A stretch of DNA of 64,000 bases. It comes from Nocardioides sp. S5 (GTDB taxonomy: Bacteria; Actinomycetota; Actinomycetes; Propionibacteriales; Nocardioidaceae). Shown here one piece after another: positions 34,092-42,623 of the stretch. The position numbers and the translations under genes were made by a program. How positions within the stretch are numbered: position 1 is the stretch's first letter; each line of letters opens with the position of its first letter. The stretch is taken from assembly GCF_017310035.1 (NCBI RefSeq), contig NZ_CP022296.1, forward strand, positions 2,232,001 to 2,296,000, given 5' to 3'. A model generated the notes under the pieces. It was not told where the DNA came from. It searched no databases and saw nothing but the letters and a program-made list of their open reading frames with translations.

Positions 34092-35579
34092 ATGACGAGC
34101 ACGCTCTCCACTCTTCCGGACTACGACGCGCCCCAGGTCGCGATCAACGACATCGGGTCCGAAGAGGACTTCCTCGCGGCAATCGACGCGACCATCAAGT
34201 ACTTCAACGACGGCGACATCGTCGAGGGCACCATCGTCAAGGTGGACCGCGACGAGGTCCTCCTCGACATCGGCTACAAGACCGAGGGCGTCATCCCCTC
34301 GCGCGAGCTGTCGATCAAGCACGACGTCGACCCCAACGAGGTCGTTTCCGTGGGCGACAAGGTCGAGGCCCTGGTCCTCCAGAAGGAGGACAAGGAAGGC
34401 CGTCTGATCCTGTCCAAGAAGCGTGCTCAGTACGAGCGTGCCTGGGGCACCATCGAGCAGGTCAAGGAGGAGGACGGCGTCGTCGAGGGCACCGTCATCG
34501 AGGTCGTCAAGGGCGGCCTCATCATCGACATCGGCCTGCGCGGCTTCCTGCCCGCCTCGCTCGTGGAGATGCGTCGCGTCCGCGACCTGCAGCCCTACGT
34601 CGGTCAGGTCCTCGAGGCCAAGATCATCGAGCTCGACAAGAACCGCAACAACGTGGTCCTGTCGCGCCGTGCCTGGCTCGAGCAGACCCAGTCCGAGGTG
34701 CGTCACGGCTTCCTCACCCAGCTCCAGAAGGGCCAGATCCGCAAGGGTGTCGTGTCCTCGATCGTCAACTTCGGTGCCTTCGTGGACCTCGGTGGCGTCG
34801 ACGGCCTGGTCCACGTCTCCGAGCTGTCGTGGAAGCACATCGACCACCCGTCCGAGGTCGTCGCCGTGGGCGACGAGGTCACCGTCGAGGTCCTCGACGT
34901 GGACATGGACCGCGAGCGTGTCTCCCTGTCGCTGAAGGCGACGCAGGAGGACCCGTGGCAGCACTTCGCCCGCACCCACCAGATCGGCCAGATCGTGCCG
35001 GGCAAGGTCACCAAGCTGGTGCCCTTCGGCTCGTTCGTCCGCGTCGAGGAGGGCATCGAGGGCCTGGTGCACATCTCCGAGCTCGCCGAGCGTCACGTCG
35101 AGATCCCCGAGCAGGTCGTCCAGGTCAACGACGACGTGATGGTCAAGATCATCGACATCGACCTCGAGCGTCGCCGGATCTCGCTGTCGCTCAAGCAGGC
35201 CAACGAGACCGCTGCCGCCGCTGACGTGGAGGAGTTCGACCCCACGCTCTACGGCATGACTGCGACCTACGACGAGCAGGGCAACTACGTCTACCCCGAG
35301 GGCTTCGACCCCGAGACGGGGGAGTGGCTCGAGGGCTTCGACGAGCAGCGTGCGGTCTGGGAGGACCAGTACGCCAAGGCGCACGCGCGCTGGGAGCAGC
35401 ACGTCAAGCAGCAGGCGGACGCCAAGGTCGCCGAGGCCGAGGCCGGCGAGGCCACGTCCTACTCCTCGGGTGGCGACGTCGTCGAGGGTGGCGAGTCCGG
35501 TGGCGACACCGGCGGCTCGCTGGCCTCCGACGAGGCGCTGCAGGCGCTCCGCGAGAAGCTCACGGGTGGCCAGGCCTGA
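34092..35579 (+). CDS. rpsA: 30S ribosomal protein S1
   Basis: This 495-residue S1 protein helps mRNA bind the small ribosomal subunit. Four S1 (OB-fold) domains are visible. They start near residues 35 (DGDIVEGTIVKVDRDEVLLD), 120 (DGVVEGTVIEVVKGGLIIDI), 208 (GQIRKGVVSSIVNFGAFVDL) and 293 (GQIVPGKVTKLVPFGSFVRV). The last two carry the canonical G-x-F-V and GLVHxSEL strands. The C-terminal 120 residues are acidic with repeated EE and GG and no S1 fold, as in other actinobacterial S1 proteins. The ATG at 34092 has AAGGAA about 11 bases upstream. Codon choice is strongly biased, as expected for an abundant protein. A perfect 17-bp hairpin follows the gene. Confidence 0.97.
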   Translation: MTSTLSTLPDYDAPQVAINDIGSEEDFLAAIDATIKYFNDGDIVEGTIVKVDRDEVLLDIGYKTEGVIPSRELSIKHDVDPNEVVSVGDKVEALVLQKEDKEGRLILSKKRAQYERAWGTIEQVKEEDGVVEGTVIEVVKGGLIIDIGLRGFLPASLVEMRRVRDLQPYVGQVLEAKIIELDKNRNNVVLSRRAWLEQTQSEVRHGFLTQLQKGQIRKGVVSSIVNFGAFVDLGGVDGLVHVSELSWKHIDHPSEVVAVGDEVTVEVLDVDMDRERVSLSLKATQEDPWQHFARTHQIGQIVPGKVTKLVPFGSFVRVEEGIEGLVHISELAERHVEIPEQVVQVNDDVMVKIIDIDLERRRISLSLKQANETAAAADVEEFDPTLYGMTATYDEQGNYVYPEGFDPETGEWLEGFDEQRAVWEDQYAKAHARWEQHVKQQADAKVAEAEAGEATSYSSGGDVVEGGESGGDTGGSLASDEALQALREKLTGGQA

Positions 35580-35609
35580 TCGGCTGACCCCCTGATCCGA
35601 ACGCACAGC

Positions 35610-35645
35610 ACGACGGCCCGCCGGGGATCCCCGGCGGGCCGTCGT
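35610..35645 (+). terminator. rpsA terminator hairpin
   Basis: Arms at 35610-35626 and 35629-35645 form a 17-bp perfect stem with a minimal loop, 30 bases after the rpsA stop. There is no T tract, as is usual in actinobacteria. Confidence 0.75.
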
Positions 35646-35656
35646 CGTGCGTGGGG

Positions 35657-35662
35657 TAGAAC
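35657..35662 (+). promoter_or_regulatory. -10-like TAGAAC, leaderless patatin start
   Basis: TAGAAC is followed by six bases and the ATG at 35669. The last base differs from the usual T. Confidence 0.4.
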
Positions 35663-35668
35663 TGCGGC

Positions 35669-36511
35669 ATGACAGGACACGGGCGTACGGCACTCGTCCT
35701 CGGCGGCGGCGGGATCACGGGCATCGCGTGGGAGATCGGCATCATCGCCGGCCTCGCCGAGGCGGGGGTCGACCTCACTGACGCAGACATCGTGGTGGGA
35801 ACGTCTGCGGGCTCGGTCGTCGGCGCGCAGGTCGCGAACGACGTACCCCCCGCCGACCTCTACGCCGCACAGCTCGAGCCGCCCGACGCCGAGCTGGGTG
35901 GTCGGTTGTCGCGCATCGCCGCGCTCAAGCTCGCACCGCCCTACCTCCTGCCCGGCAGCGGTCGCGACAAGCTGGCCCGGGTTGGCCGCGTCGCGCGCGC
36001 AGCCCACGAGCCCGGGAGCGTCGATCGCGAGGGCGTGATCCGCTCCCGGCTGCCCGTCCACGCCTGGCCCGATCGCGACCTGCGCATCACCGCCGTCGAC
36101 GCGGAGAGCGGTGAGTTCACCGTCTTCACCGCCGACTCCGGGGTCGACCTCGTCTCGGCGGTGGCGGCCAGCTGCGCCGTGCCGACGGTGTGGCCGCCGG
36201 TCGAGATCGGTGGCCGGTCCTACATGGACGGCGGGATGCGCTCGACCGCCAACGTCGACGTGGCCCGCGACGTCGAGCGGGTGGTCGTGCTGGCGCCGCT
36301 GCCGAGGTCGCTGAGCAAGAAGACGTCCATCCGGGCGCAGCTCGAGCGCGTGGCCCCGCGGGAGTGGTCGGTGGTGACGCCCGATCCCGAGGCGCTGGCA
36401 GCCTTCGGGCGCAACCTGCTCGACCCGGCGAAGCGCAAGGACGCCGCCGAGGCCGGGCTGCGCCAGTCGCGCGGTCTGGTCGACGAGATCCGCCACGTGT
36501 GGACGGCCTGA
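35669..36511 (+). CDS. Patatin-like phospholipase
   Basis: This 280-residue cytoplasmic or membrane-associated lipase/acyl hydrolase has a Ser-Asp dyad. The oxyanion loop is GGGGITGIAWEIGII (residues 12-26), the nucleophile Ser46 lies in GTSAGSVVG (GxSxG) and the catalytic Asp is in YMDGGMRST near residue 187. A helix cap with SKKTSIRAQLERV follows. The ATG at 35669 is six bases after a TAGAAC hexamer. It stands alone between rpsA and the convergent acyl-AMP ligase and may work on membrane lipids. The substrate is not known. Confidence 0.87.
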   Translation: MTGHGRTALVLGGGGITGIAWEIGIIAGLAEAGVDLTDADIVVGTSAGSVVGAQVANDVPPADLYAAQLEPPDAELGGRLSRIAALKLAPPYLLPGSGRDKLARVGRVARAAHEPGSVDREGVIRSRLPVHAWPDRDLRITAVDAESGEFTVFTADSGVDLVSAVAASCAVPTVWPPVEIGGRSYMDGGMRSTANVDVARDVERVVVLAPLPRSLSKKTSIRAQLERVAPREWSVVTPDPEALAAFGRNLLDPAKRKDAAEAGLRQSRGLVDEIRHVWTA

Positions 36512-36538
36512 GCCTGCGCGGACCCCGGCTCCGCCGCG

Positions 36539-37804
36539 TCAGCCGGAGAGGTCGGCCAGTGCGTCGCGGCGTACCTTGCCGGTCGCGGTCATCGGCAGCT
36601 CGGTGACGGTGACGTAGTCCTTGGGCCGCTTGGCGGGTGCGAGCACCCGGCGCGCGTGAGCGGCGAGGTCGTCGGGCGAGGCGGTGCCGACGACGGCGGC
36701 GCACACCCGCTGGCCCCACCGCTCGTCGGCGACGCCGTACACCGCGACGTCCTCGACCCCGCGGTGCTCGCGCAGTGCGTTCTCGACCTCGAGGGGATAG
36801 ACGTTGACCCCGCCGGAGATGATCAGGTCGGTACGCCGCCCGTCGAGGTGGACGTAGCCGTCGGGGTCGATCCGGCCGACGTCGCCGACGGTGAAGGCCG
36901 GCCCGGAAGGCGTGTCCCGCCATGCTGCGGCGGTCTGCTCGGGGGCACCGAGGTAGGTGAACCGGGCGTGGGACGGCACCGCGCACCAGATCCGCCCGTC
37001 CTCGTCGGTGGTCAGCGCGCGACCCGGGCGGGCCCGCCCGACGGTGCCGGGTCGGGTGAGCCACTCCTCGGACCGGCACGCGGTGAACTGGCCCTCGGTC
37101 GAGCCGTAGAACTCCCACGTGGAGCCGTCGGGGAACAGCTCGACGAGGCGGTGCTTGACCACGGCCGGGCACGGCGCGCCGGCGTGCGCGACGAGCCGGA
37201 AGGACGACAGGTCGGGTACGCCGACCTGGTCCCAGTGCGCGAAGAGCCGCTGCAGGTGCGTCGGGACGCAGAACATCGTCGTGGGGCGAGCGGCCTCGAT
37301 GGCGGCGGTCACGGCCGCCGGGTCGAACTTCCCGGGCACCTCGATCCGGCCGCCGGCGAGCAGCGTCCCCATGGCGAAGCGCAGGGGTGCGGAGTGGTGC
37401 AGTGGACTGAGGACGAGGTTGACGTCGGACGCCTCGAACCCCCAGAGGTCGCGCTCCTCCGCCACGAGCGCCGAGGCCTCTGCGTCGTCCAGCAGGCCGG
37501 ACCAGACGCCCTTGGGCGTGCCGGTGGTCCCGCTCGTGCAGTGGATGGGGCGCCCGCGGGGGAGTGACCTCCGACGGTCCGCGCGCCCGGCCAGGAGCAT
37601 GTCGACCTGCTCCTGCGAGGTGACGACGAGGTCGGGCTCGATCGGGGCGAGGATCCGCTCGCGCTCGGACTGGGTGAGGGCGGGGTCGAGCGGCACGGGG
37701 AAGATCCCGTCGGCCAGCAGCGCGAGCACCAGGTCGACGTGCGCCGGCGAGCCGGGCACGAGCAGGGCGACCCGCGAGCCCTCGCCCAGCCCTGCGTCGC
37801 CCAT
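36539..37804 (-). CDS. Short acyl-CoA synthetase / acyl-AMP ligase (ANL superfamily, MenE size)
   Basis: This 421-residue adenylate-forming enzyme activates a carboxylic acid with ATP, usually for CoA transfer. The phosphate-binding loop is HCTSGTTGTPKGVWSG (about residues 86-101), the A5-type motif is WEFYGSTEGQF (about 216-226) and the C-terminal hinge and Lys are VHLDGRRTDLIISGG and TATGKVRRDAL. It is about 80 residues shorter than most acyl-CoA synthetases but close to MenE length, with a shortened N-terminal lobe. o-Succinylbenzoate-CoA ligase is possible but unproven. The ATG at 37804 has CACAAT six bases upstream; longer in-frame starts would lie in the shared divergent control region. 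It is divergent from an AraC regulator. Confidence 0.83.
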   Translation of the reverse strand: MGDAGLGEGSRVALLVPGSPAHVDLVLALLADGIFPVPLDPALTQSERERILAPIEPDLVVTSQEQVDMLLAGRADRRRSLPRGRPIHCTSGTTGTPKGVWSGLLDDAEASALVAEERDLWGFEASDVNLVLSPLHHSAPLRFAMGTLLAGGRIEVPGKFDPAAVTAAIEAARPTTMFCVPTHLQRLFAHWDQVGVPDLSSFRLVAHAGAPCPAVVKHRLVELFPDGSTWEFYGSTEGQFTACRSEEWLTRPGTVGRARPGRALTTDEDGRIWCAVPSHARFTYLGAPEQTAAAWRDTPSGPAFTVGDVGRIDPDGYVHLDGRRTDLIISGGVNVYPLEVENALREHRGVEDVAVYGVADERWGQRVCAAVVGTASPDDLAAHARRVLAPAKRPKDYVTVTELPMTATGKVRRDALADLSG

Positions 37805-37810
37805 GCCCGC

Positions 37811-37816
37811 ATTGTG
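37811..37816 (-). promoter_or_regulatory. -10-like CACAAT, leaderless acyl-AMP ligase start
   Basis: CACAAT on the minus strand is six bases before the ATG at 37804, the same hexamer and spacing as at the thioesterase gene. Confidence 0.45.
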
Positions 37817-37861
37817 CCGGGTCGCCCCGGGACCTCCGGTCGGGGGGAGCAGCGATACCCG

Positions 37862-37896
37862 TGGCAGGAATCGCACCGTCAGTTGAGTTCCTGCCA
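37862..37896. promoter_or_regulatory. Inverted repeat, candidate operator of the AraC/GlxA regulator
   Basis: TGGCAGGAA (37862-37870) and TTCCTGCCA (37888-37896) are perfect 9-bp inverted arms 17 bases apart. They lie between the divergent acyl-AMP ligase (start 37804) and regulator (start 37918). Confidence 0.55.
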
Positions 37897-37905
37897 TAGG
37901 CGGTG

Positions 37906-37911
37906 CATGCT
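37906..37911 (+). promoter_or_regulatory. -10-like CATGCT before the AraC regulator
   Basis: CATGCT is followed by six bases and the ATG at 37918. The match to TANNNT is weaker than for other genes. Confidence 0.35.
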
Positions 37912-37917
37912 GGCGCC

Positions 37918-38868
37918 ATGAAGAAGGTCGCCGTCCTGGTGCAGGGCCAGCCAGAGCCGTTCGGGCTGGGAGCGCTGTGCGAGGTCTGGGCCGAGCCCTA
38001 CCACCCCGAGGACGACAACCCGGTCTTCGACTTCGTCGTCGTCACGCCCGAGCCCGGCAGGCTCCGTACGCGGGCCGGCTTCGACCTGGTGGTCGAGCAC
38101 GGGTTGGAGGAGGCGGCCGACGCCGACCTGGTCTGCCTCGCGCCCAAGGGCAACTACCTCGAGACGTCCCCGGAGGTCTCCCAGCTGCTCCGGGACACCC
38201 ACGACCGGGGCGCGATGCTCTTCGCGCACTGCTCGGCGACCTTCATGCTGGCGCAGGCCGGCCTCCTCGACGGCCGTCGCTGCACCACGCACTGGCGCTA
38301 CGCCGCCGAGCTGGCCGAGCGCCACCCGGAGGCGATCGTCGACCGCGACGTACTCTACGTGCAGGACGGGTCGATCGTCACCGGCGCGGGCTCGGCGGCC
38401 GCGCTCGATGCGGCGCTGCACGTGATGCGCCAGCAGTTCGGCGCCAAGGTGGCCGCGACCACCGCTCGACGGATGGTCGTGCCGCCGCACCGCGACGGCG
38501 GGCAGGCGCAGTTCATCGCCCGACCGGTCCCGGTCTGCGAGTCCGAGGCGCTCGCGCCGCTGCTGGCCTGGATCAGCGAGCACCTGTCCGAGGACCTCGA
38601 CGTCGAGACGCTGGCGCGCCAGGTGCACATGTCGGCGCGCACCTTCGCCCGCCGCTTCAAGGAGGAGACCGGGACGACGCCCTACAGCTGGATCCTCGGC
38701 GAGCGGGTGCGCGCGGCGCAGGAGCTGCTCGAGCAGACCGACCACCCGGTGGACTGGGTCGCCGGTGAGGTCGGGTTCGGCAACGCCGCCACGCTGCGTC
38801 ACCACTTCGGTCGCTCGCGCGGGGTCAGCCCGCAGGAGTACCGGCGTACGTTCCGGCTGACCGCCTGA
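37918..38868 (+). CDS. GlxA family transcriptional regulator (DJ-1/PfpI + AraC HTH)
   Basis: This 316-residue regulator has an N-terminal DJ-1/PfpI-like sensor domain (about residues 1-180; FAHCSATFMLAQAGLLDGRR contains the nucleophile-elbow Cys) and a C-terminal AraC domain (about 215-310). The latter has two helix-turn-helix units, DLDVETLARQVHMSARTFARRF and WVAGEVGFGNAATLRHHF, and the R-G-V-S-P-Q-E-Y ending. A kept Cys in the sensor domain may bind a ligand or sense oxidation. The ATG at 37918 is chosen over a GTG at 37903. It is divergent from the acyl-AMP ligase, with a 9-bp inverted repeat in between, so it may regulate that gene and itself. Confidence 0.88.
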   Translation: MKKVAVLVQGQPEPFGLGALCEVWAEPYHPEDDNPVFDFVVVTPEPGRLRTRAGFDLVVEHGLEEAADADLVCLAPKGNYLETSPEVSQLLRDTHDRGAMLFAHCSATFMLAQAGLLDGRRCTTHWRYAAELAERHPEAIVDRDVLYVQDGSIVTGAGSAAALDAALHVMRQQFGAKVAATTARRMVVPPHRDGGQAQFIARPVPVCESEALAPLLAWISEHLSEDLDVETLARQVHMSARTFARRFKEETGTTPYSWILGERVRAAQELLEQTDHPVDWVAGEVGFGNAATLRHHFGRSRGVSPQEYRRTFRLTA

Positions 38869-38935
38869 GGCCGTCGTCGGGCGGCGTGCGTCCCGATCCG
38901 TGGCTCCACCCCTGAGGGCGCAGGACGGTCCTCGG

Positions 38936-38941
38936 TAGCCT
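38936..38941 (+). promoter_or_regulatory. -10 element TAGCCT, leaderless aminotransferase start
   Basis: TAGCCT is followed by seven bases and the GTG at 38949. Confidence 0.5.
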
Positions 38942-38948
38942 TGCCCGC

Positions 38949-40226
38949 GTGACCGCGACTGCGCTGACCGACCTGTCCGCCGACGACCTGGCCGCCCTGC
39001 TCGAGCAGCAGCGCGCCGCCTACGAGGAGCTGAAGGCGCGCGGGCTGAAGCTCGACCTCACGCGCGGCAAGCCCTCGTCGCAGCAGCTCGACCTCTCCGA
39101 CGCGCTGCTGCACCTGCCGACCTCGACGAAGGACGCGGCCGGGGTCGACGTACGCAACTACGGCGGGCTCGAGGGCCTGCGCGAGCTGCGCGAGATGTTC
39201 GCCGAGCTGCTCTGGGTCGAGCCCGACCAGCTCGTGGCGGGCGGCAACTCGAGCCTCACGGTCATGCGTGACTGCCTCGTCTACCTGATGCTGTTCGGCG
39301 GCGTCGACTCCGAGCGGCCGTGGAGCCGGGAGGAGAAGGTGCGCTTCGTGTGCCCGGTGCCGGGCTACGACCGCCACTTCACCCTGCTGGAGAGCCTCGG
39401 CATCGAGATGGTGACCGTGCCCATGCACGACGACGGCCCCGATGTCGACGCCGTCGCCGCGCTGGTCGCGGACGACCCGAGCATCAAGGGCATGTGGATC
39501 GTGCCGACGTACGCCAACCCGACGGGCGCAGTCGTGAGCCAGGACGTCGCCGCGCGCCTGGCGGCGATGCCGGCCGCAGCGCCGGACTTCAAGATCTTCT
39601 GGGACAACGCCTACGCGCTGCACCACCTGACCGAGGACGAGGCGAAGAGCGCCGACATCCTCACCCTGGCGTCGGCCGCGGGGCACCCGCACCGCCCGAT
39701 CATGTTCGCCTCGACGTCCAAGATCACCTACGCCGGCGCGGGCGTGGCGTTCCTGGCGGCGTCCACCGCCAACGTCGCGTGGTACCTCGGCCACCTCGGC
39801 AACGGCTCGATCGGACCGGACAAGGTCAACCACCTGCGACACGTCGAGTTCTTCGGCTCGCCGCAGGGCGTGCGCGAGCACATGGGCAAGCACCGCGAGA
39901 TCATCGCGCCGAAGTTCGCCGAGGTGGACCGGGTGCTGACCGAGCGCCTCGGCGGGCGCGGTGTGGCCACCTGGAACAAGCCGGCCGGCGGCTACTTCGT
40001 CAACCTCGACGTCGTGCCGGGCACCGCGTCACGCGTGGTTGCGCTGGCCAAGGAGGCGGGCATCGCGCTCACGCCCGCGGGCTCGTCCTTCCCGTACAAG
40101 CAGGACCCGGACGACACCAACATCCGCCTCGCGCCGACGATGCCGCCGCTCGCGGAGGTCACCGAGGCGATGGAGGCCGTCGCCACCTGCGTGCTGCTCG
40201 CCGCCGCCGAGAAGGCGTCCGCCTGA
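38949..40226 (+). CDS. Aspartate aminotransferase, Rv3722c-like subgroup (class I PLP enzyme)
   Basis: This 425-residue PLP enzyme interconverts amino and keto acids. The PLP Lys lies in FASTSKITYAGAGVAF (about residue 258). WDNAYALHHL holds the Asp/Tyr contacts to the cofactor, GMWIVPTYANPTGAVVS is the Asn loop, and NIRLAPTMPP contains the substrate-carboxylate Arg. LDLTRGKPSSQQLDLS at the N-terminus and VPGYDRHFTLLESLGIEM match Rv3722c, the main aspartate aminotransferase of M. tuberculosis, which differs from the classical AspC fold subgroup. It therefore probably supplies aspartate and glutamate nitrogen. The GTG start fits TAGCCT seven bases upstream. It converges with the ABC exporter eight bases later. 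Confidence 0.92.
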   Translation: MTATALTDLSADDLAALLEQQRAAYEELKARGLKLDLTRGKPSSQQLDLSDALLHLPTSTKDAAGVDVRNYGGLEGLRELREMFAELLWVEPDQLVAGGNSSLTVMRDCLVYLMLFGGVDSERPWSREEKVRFVCPVPGYDRHFTLLESLGIEMVTVPMHDDGPDVDAVAALVADDPSIKGMWIVPTYANPTGAVVSQDVAARLAAMPAAAPDFKIFWDNAYALHHLTEDEAKSADILTLASAAGHPHRPIMFASTSKITYAGAGVAFLAASTANVAWYLGHLGNGSIGPDKVNHLRHVEFFGSPQGVREHMGKHREIIAPKFAEVDRVLTERLGGRGVATWNKPAGGYFVNLDVVPGTASRVVALAKEAGIALTPAGSSFPYKQDPDDTNIRLAPTMPPLAEVTEAMEAVATCVLLAAAEKASA

Positions 40227-40233
40227 ACCAGGC

Positions 40234-42087
40234 TCAGGCGGCGGCGTGCTCGCGCTCGAGGCCGCCGCGCACCAGCTCGGCGTAGCGCCCACCGCGGAGC
40301 AGCAGCTCCTCGTGGGTGCCGACCTCGACGACGCGCCCGTCGTTGAGCACGGCGATCTGGTCGGCGTCGCGGACGGTCGAGAGGCGGTGCGCGATCGTGA
40401 TGGTGGTGCGGGTGGCAGCCACGGCCGCGAACGTCTCGAGGATGGCCCGCTCGGTCTCGTTGTCCAGTGCGCTGGTGGCCTCGTCGAGGACCAGGACCGC
40501 CGGGTCGCGCAGGAGCGTACGCGCGATCGCCAGGCGCTGCTGCTCGCCGCCGGAGAAGCGGTGGCCGCGGGAGCCCACGAGGGTGTCGTAGCCGTCGGGG
40601 AGCGACGCCACGAGGTCGTGGATGCGGGCCCGGCGGCAGGCGTCCTCGATCTCGGCGTCGGTGGCGTCGGGCCGGGCGTGGCGCAGGTTGTCGCGCACGC
40701 TGGCGTGCCTCAGGTAGGTCTCCTGCGTCACGACGCCCACGAGCTCGGCGAGGTCGGCCGAGGCCAGGTCGCGGACGTCGATCCCGTCGACGGTGACGCT
40801 CCCGGTCGTCACGTCGCGCAGGCGCGGGACGAGGGAGGCCAGGGTCGACTTGCCGCTGCCGGTCTCGCCCACCAGCGCCAGCGTGGTGCCGGCCGGGACG
40901 ACGAGGTCGATGTCGGTGAGCACCGGCCGGTCGGGGTCGTAGCCGAAGCCGACGCCCGCGAACCGCACCTCGCCGCGGGCCGAGGCGCGCTCGAGCGGGG
41001 TCGGGTCGGACGCCTCGAGGAGGTCGACCGGCAGGTCGGCGTACTCGAAGATGCGGCTGAAGAGTGCCATCGAGGCGGTGAGATCGACCCCGACGTTCAG
41101 CAGGCCCATCAGCGGGCGGAACAGGTTGCCCTGGAGGGCGATGAAGGCCACCAGGGTGCCGATGGTCATCCCGCCCGACGTCGCGGGCAGGCCGGCGGCG
41201 AGGTAGATCGCGGCCGGCACGGCGGCGAAGACGACGTTCATCGTCGCCATCCGCCAGCGGCCGGCGAGCCGGGAGCGGATCTCCAGCCCGACGAGGTCGG
41301 AGGAGGTCTCGTCGAACCTCGCGGTCAGTCGCGGTGACGCGCCGAGGGTCTTGGACAGGAGCATGCCGCTCACGGAGAGGCCCTCCTCGATCTGGACGTG
41401 GAGGTCGGCCAGGCGACGCTGCCGCTCGCCGGTGATGCGGTGGCGCATCCGGGCCACCTGCCGGGTGAGCAGCACGGCCGGCGGCAGGACCACCAGCGAG
41501 ATGAGCGCGAGCCGCCAGCTGAGGGCGACCATCGCGACCGCCGTGCCCGCCACGACGGTGACGTTGGCGGCGATCGAGGTCGCGGTCTGGGTCACGACCC
41601 CCTGCATGCTGCCGATGTCGTTGACCAGGCGCGACTGCACCTCGCCCCCGCGGGTGCGGGTGAAGAAGTCGAGCGACTGGCGCTGCAGGTGGGCGAAGAG
41701 GTCGCTGCGCAGGCGGTGCATCACCTGCTGGCCGACGGAGGTCGAGAGCCAGGTCTGCACGACGCCGATCGCGGCGGTCGCGATCGCGACGGCGAGCATC
41801 GCGCCGACCAGGAGCAGCAGGAGGCGTACGTCCTGGCGCGGCAGCGCCTCGTCGATGACGTGGCGCACGAGGAAGGGCTGGGCCAGCGAGACGGTGGAGC
41901 TCAGCACGATCAGGGCCACGACGACGGTGAGCGTCGAGCGGTGGGGTGCGAAGAGGCGGGCCACGCGCCGCAGCGAGACGGGGGAGTCCGCGAGCTGCCG
42001 CACGTCGGCGGGGTCGGGCCGCCCGCCGCGGCGGGAGCGGCTCGAGGGGGAGTCGGACCGGGATCCGGGTCGGGAGAGGTCATCCAT
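40234..42087 (-). CDS. ABC transporter, fused permease and ATP-binding protein (exporter)
   Basis: This 617-residue half-transporter of the MsbA/multidrug type has six membrane helices (about residues 50-340) and a nucleotide-binding domain. That domain has Walker A LVGETGSGKSTLASL (about 402-416), a Q loop with VTQETYLRH, signature RFSGGEQQRLAIARTLL (about 508-524), Walker B AVLVLDEATSALDN (about 528-541) and the switch His in IAHRLS. It is likely a homodimeric drug or lipid exporter. The ATG at 42087 has AGGAGC about seven bases upstream. It is divergent from a MarR regulator with a perfect palindrome between them, the usual layout of a repressed efflux gene. The substrate is unknown. Confidence 0.93.
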   Translation of the reverse strand: MDDLSRPGSRSDSPSSRSRRGGRPDPADVRQLADSPVSLRRVARLFAPHRSTLTVVVALIVLSSTVSLAQPFLVRHVIDEALPRQDVRLLLLLVGAMLAVAIATAAIGVVQTWLSTSVGQQVMHRLRSDLFAHLQRQSLDFFTRTRGGEVQSRLVNDIGSMQGVVTQTATSIAANVTVVAGTAVAMVALSWRLALISLVVLPPAVLLTRQVARMRHRITGERQRRLADLHVQIEEGLSVSGMLLSKTLGASPRLTARFDETSSDLVGLEIRSRLAGRWRMATMNVVFAAVPAAIYLAAGLPATSGGMTIGTLVAFIALQGNLFRPLMGLLNVGVDLTASMALFSRIFEYADLPVDLLEASDPTPLERASARGEVRFAGVGFGYDPDRPVLTDIDLVVPAGTTLALVGETGSGKSTLASLVPRLRDVTTGSVTVDGIDVRDLASADLAELVGVVTQETYLRHASVRDNLRHARPDATDAEIEDACRRARIHDLVASLPDGYDTLVGSRGHRFSGGEQQRLAIARTLLRDPAVLVLDEATSALDNETERAILETFAAVAATRTTITIAHRLSTVRDADQIAVLNDGRVVEVGTHEELLLRGGRYAELVRGGLEREHAAA

Positions 42088-42118
42088 GGGACCAGCTCCT
42101 CTCTGGGACGAGGGCTAT

Positions 42119-42133
42119 GTGAGGTAACCTCAC
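42119..42133. promoter_or_regulatory. MarR operator palindrome
   Basis: GTGAGGT-A-ACCTCAC is a perfect 15-base palindrome between the divergent ABC exporter and MarR genes, followed by a further TGAGGT half-site at 42136-42141. It is the probable binding site of the adjacent MarR protein. Confidence 0.7.
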
Positions 42134-42170
42134 TATGAGGTCACAACCGGACAGGATGCGGAGATATTCC

Positions 42171-42623
42171 ATGGAGCTCCAGCGGCGCCCACACCCGCAC
42201 CCGGGGTCGCAGGAGCACACCGGCGACCTCGTCATGGCCCTCGCGCGACGGGTGCGGCGTGCCTACGCCGACGCGCTCGCCGAGTGGCACGTCACCCCGG
42301 CTCAGTCCCGGGCACTCCGCGTGCTCGACTCCGCTCCCGGGGGCATGCGTCCCTCGACGCTCGCCGAGGAGCTGCGCATCGCCCCGCGGTCGGCCACCGA
42401 GGTGGTCGACGCCCTCGAGCACCACGGCTGGCTGCGACGCGCGGCCGACCCCAGCGACCGGAGGGCCACCACGCTCACCCTCACCGACTCCGGCCGCGAC
42501 CTCGTCGGACGGATCGAGCAGGTGCGCCTCGAGGCGTCCGAGCGGGTCCTGGACGTGCTGACGCCGGCGCAGCGTCGTACGCTCCACGAGATGCTGACCG
42601 TCGTCGTGGGGGAGGACCAGTGA
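42171..42623 (+). CDS. MarR family transcriptional regulator
   Basis: This 150-residue winged helix regulator has the MarR fold: a dimer helix ([17 protein letters not shown]), [24 protein letters not shown] (about residues 55-75) and a wing [20 protein letters not shown] with the DxR-x3-L motif (about 87-107). It probably represses the divergent ABC exporter and itself through the palindrome at 42119-42133. I chose the ATG at 42171 because GCGGAGA lies seven bases upstream. The earlier ATGs at 42135 and 42156 lie next to the operator and lack a ribosome site. The stop overlaps the coaE GTG in GTGA, so coaE is read from the same transcript. Confidence 0.88.
   Translation: MELQRRPHPHPGSQEHTGDLVMALARRVRRAYADALAEWHVTPAQSRALRVLDSAPGGMRPSTLAEELRIAPRSATEVVDALEHHGWLRRAADPSDRRATTLTLTDSGRDLVGRIEQVRLEASERVLDVLTPAQRRTLHEMLTVVVGEDQ

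Noticed and set aside
34017-35693. A 558-residue leftward frame antisense to rpsA
   Set aside because: It mirrors the biased codons of rpsA and has Asp/Leu/Val-rich low complexity; rpsA is certain.
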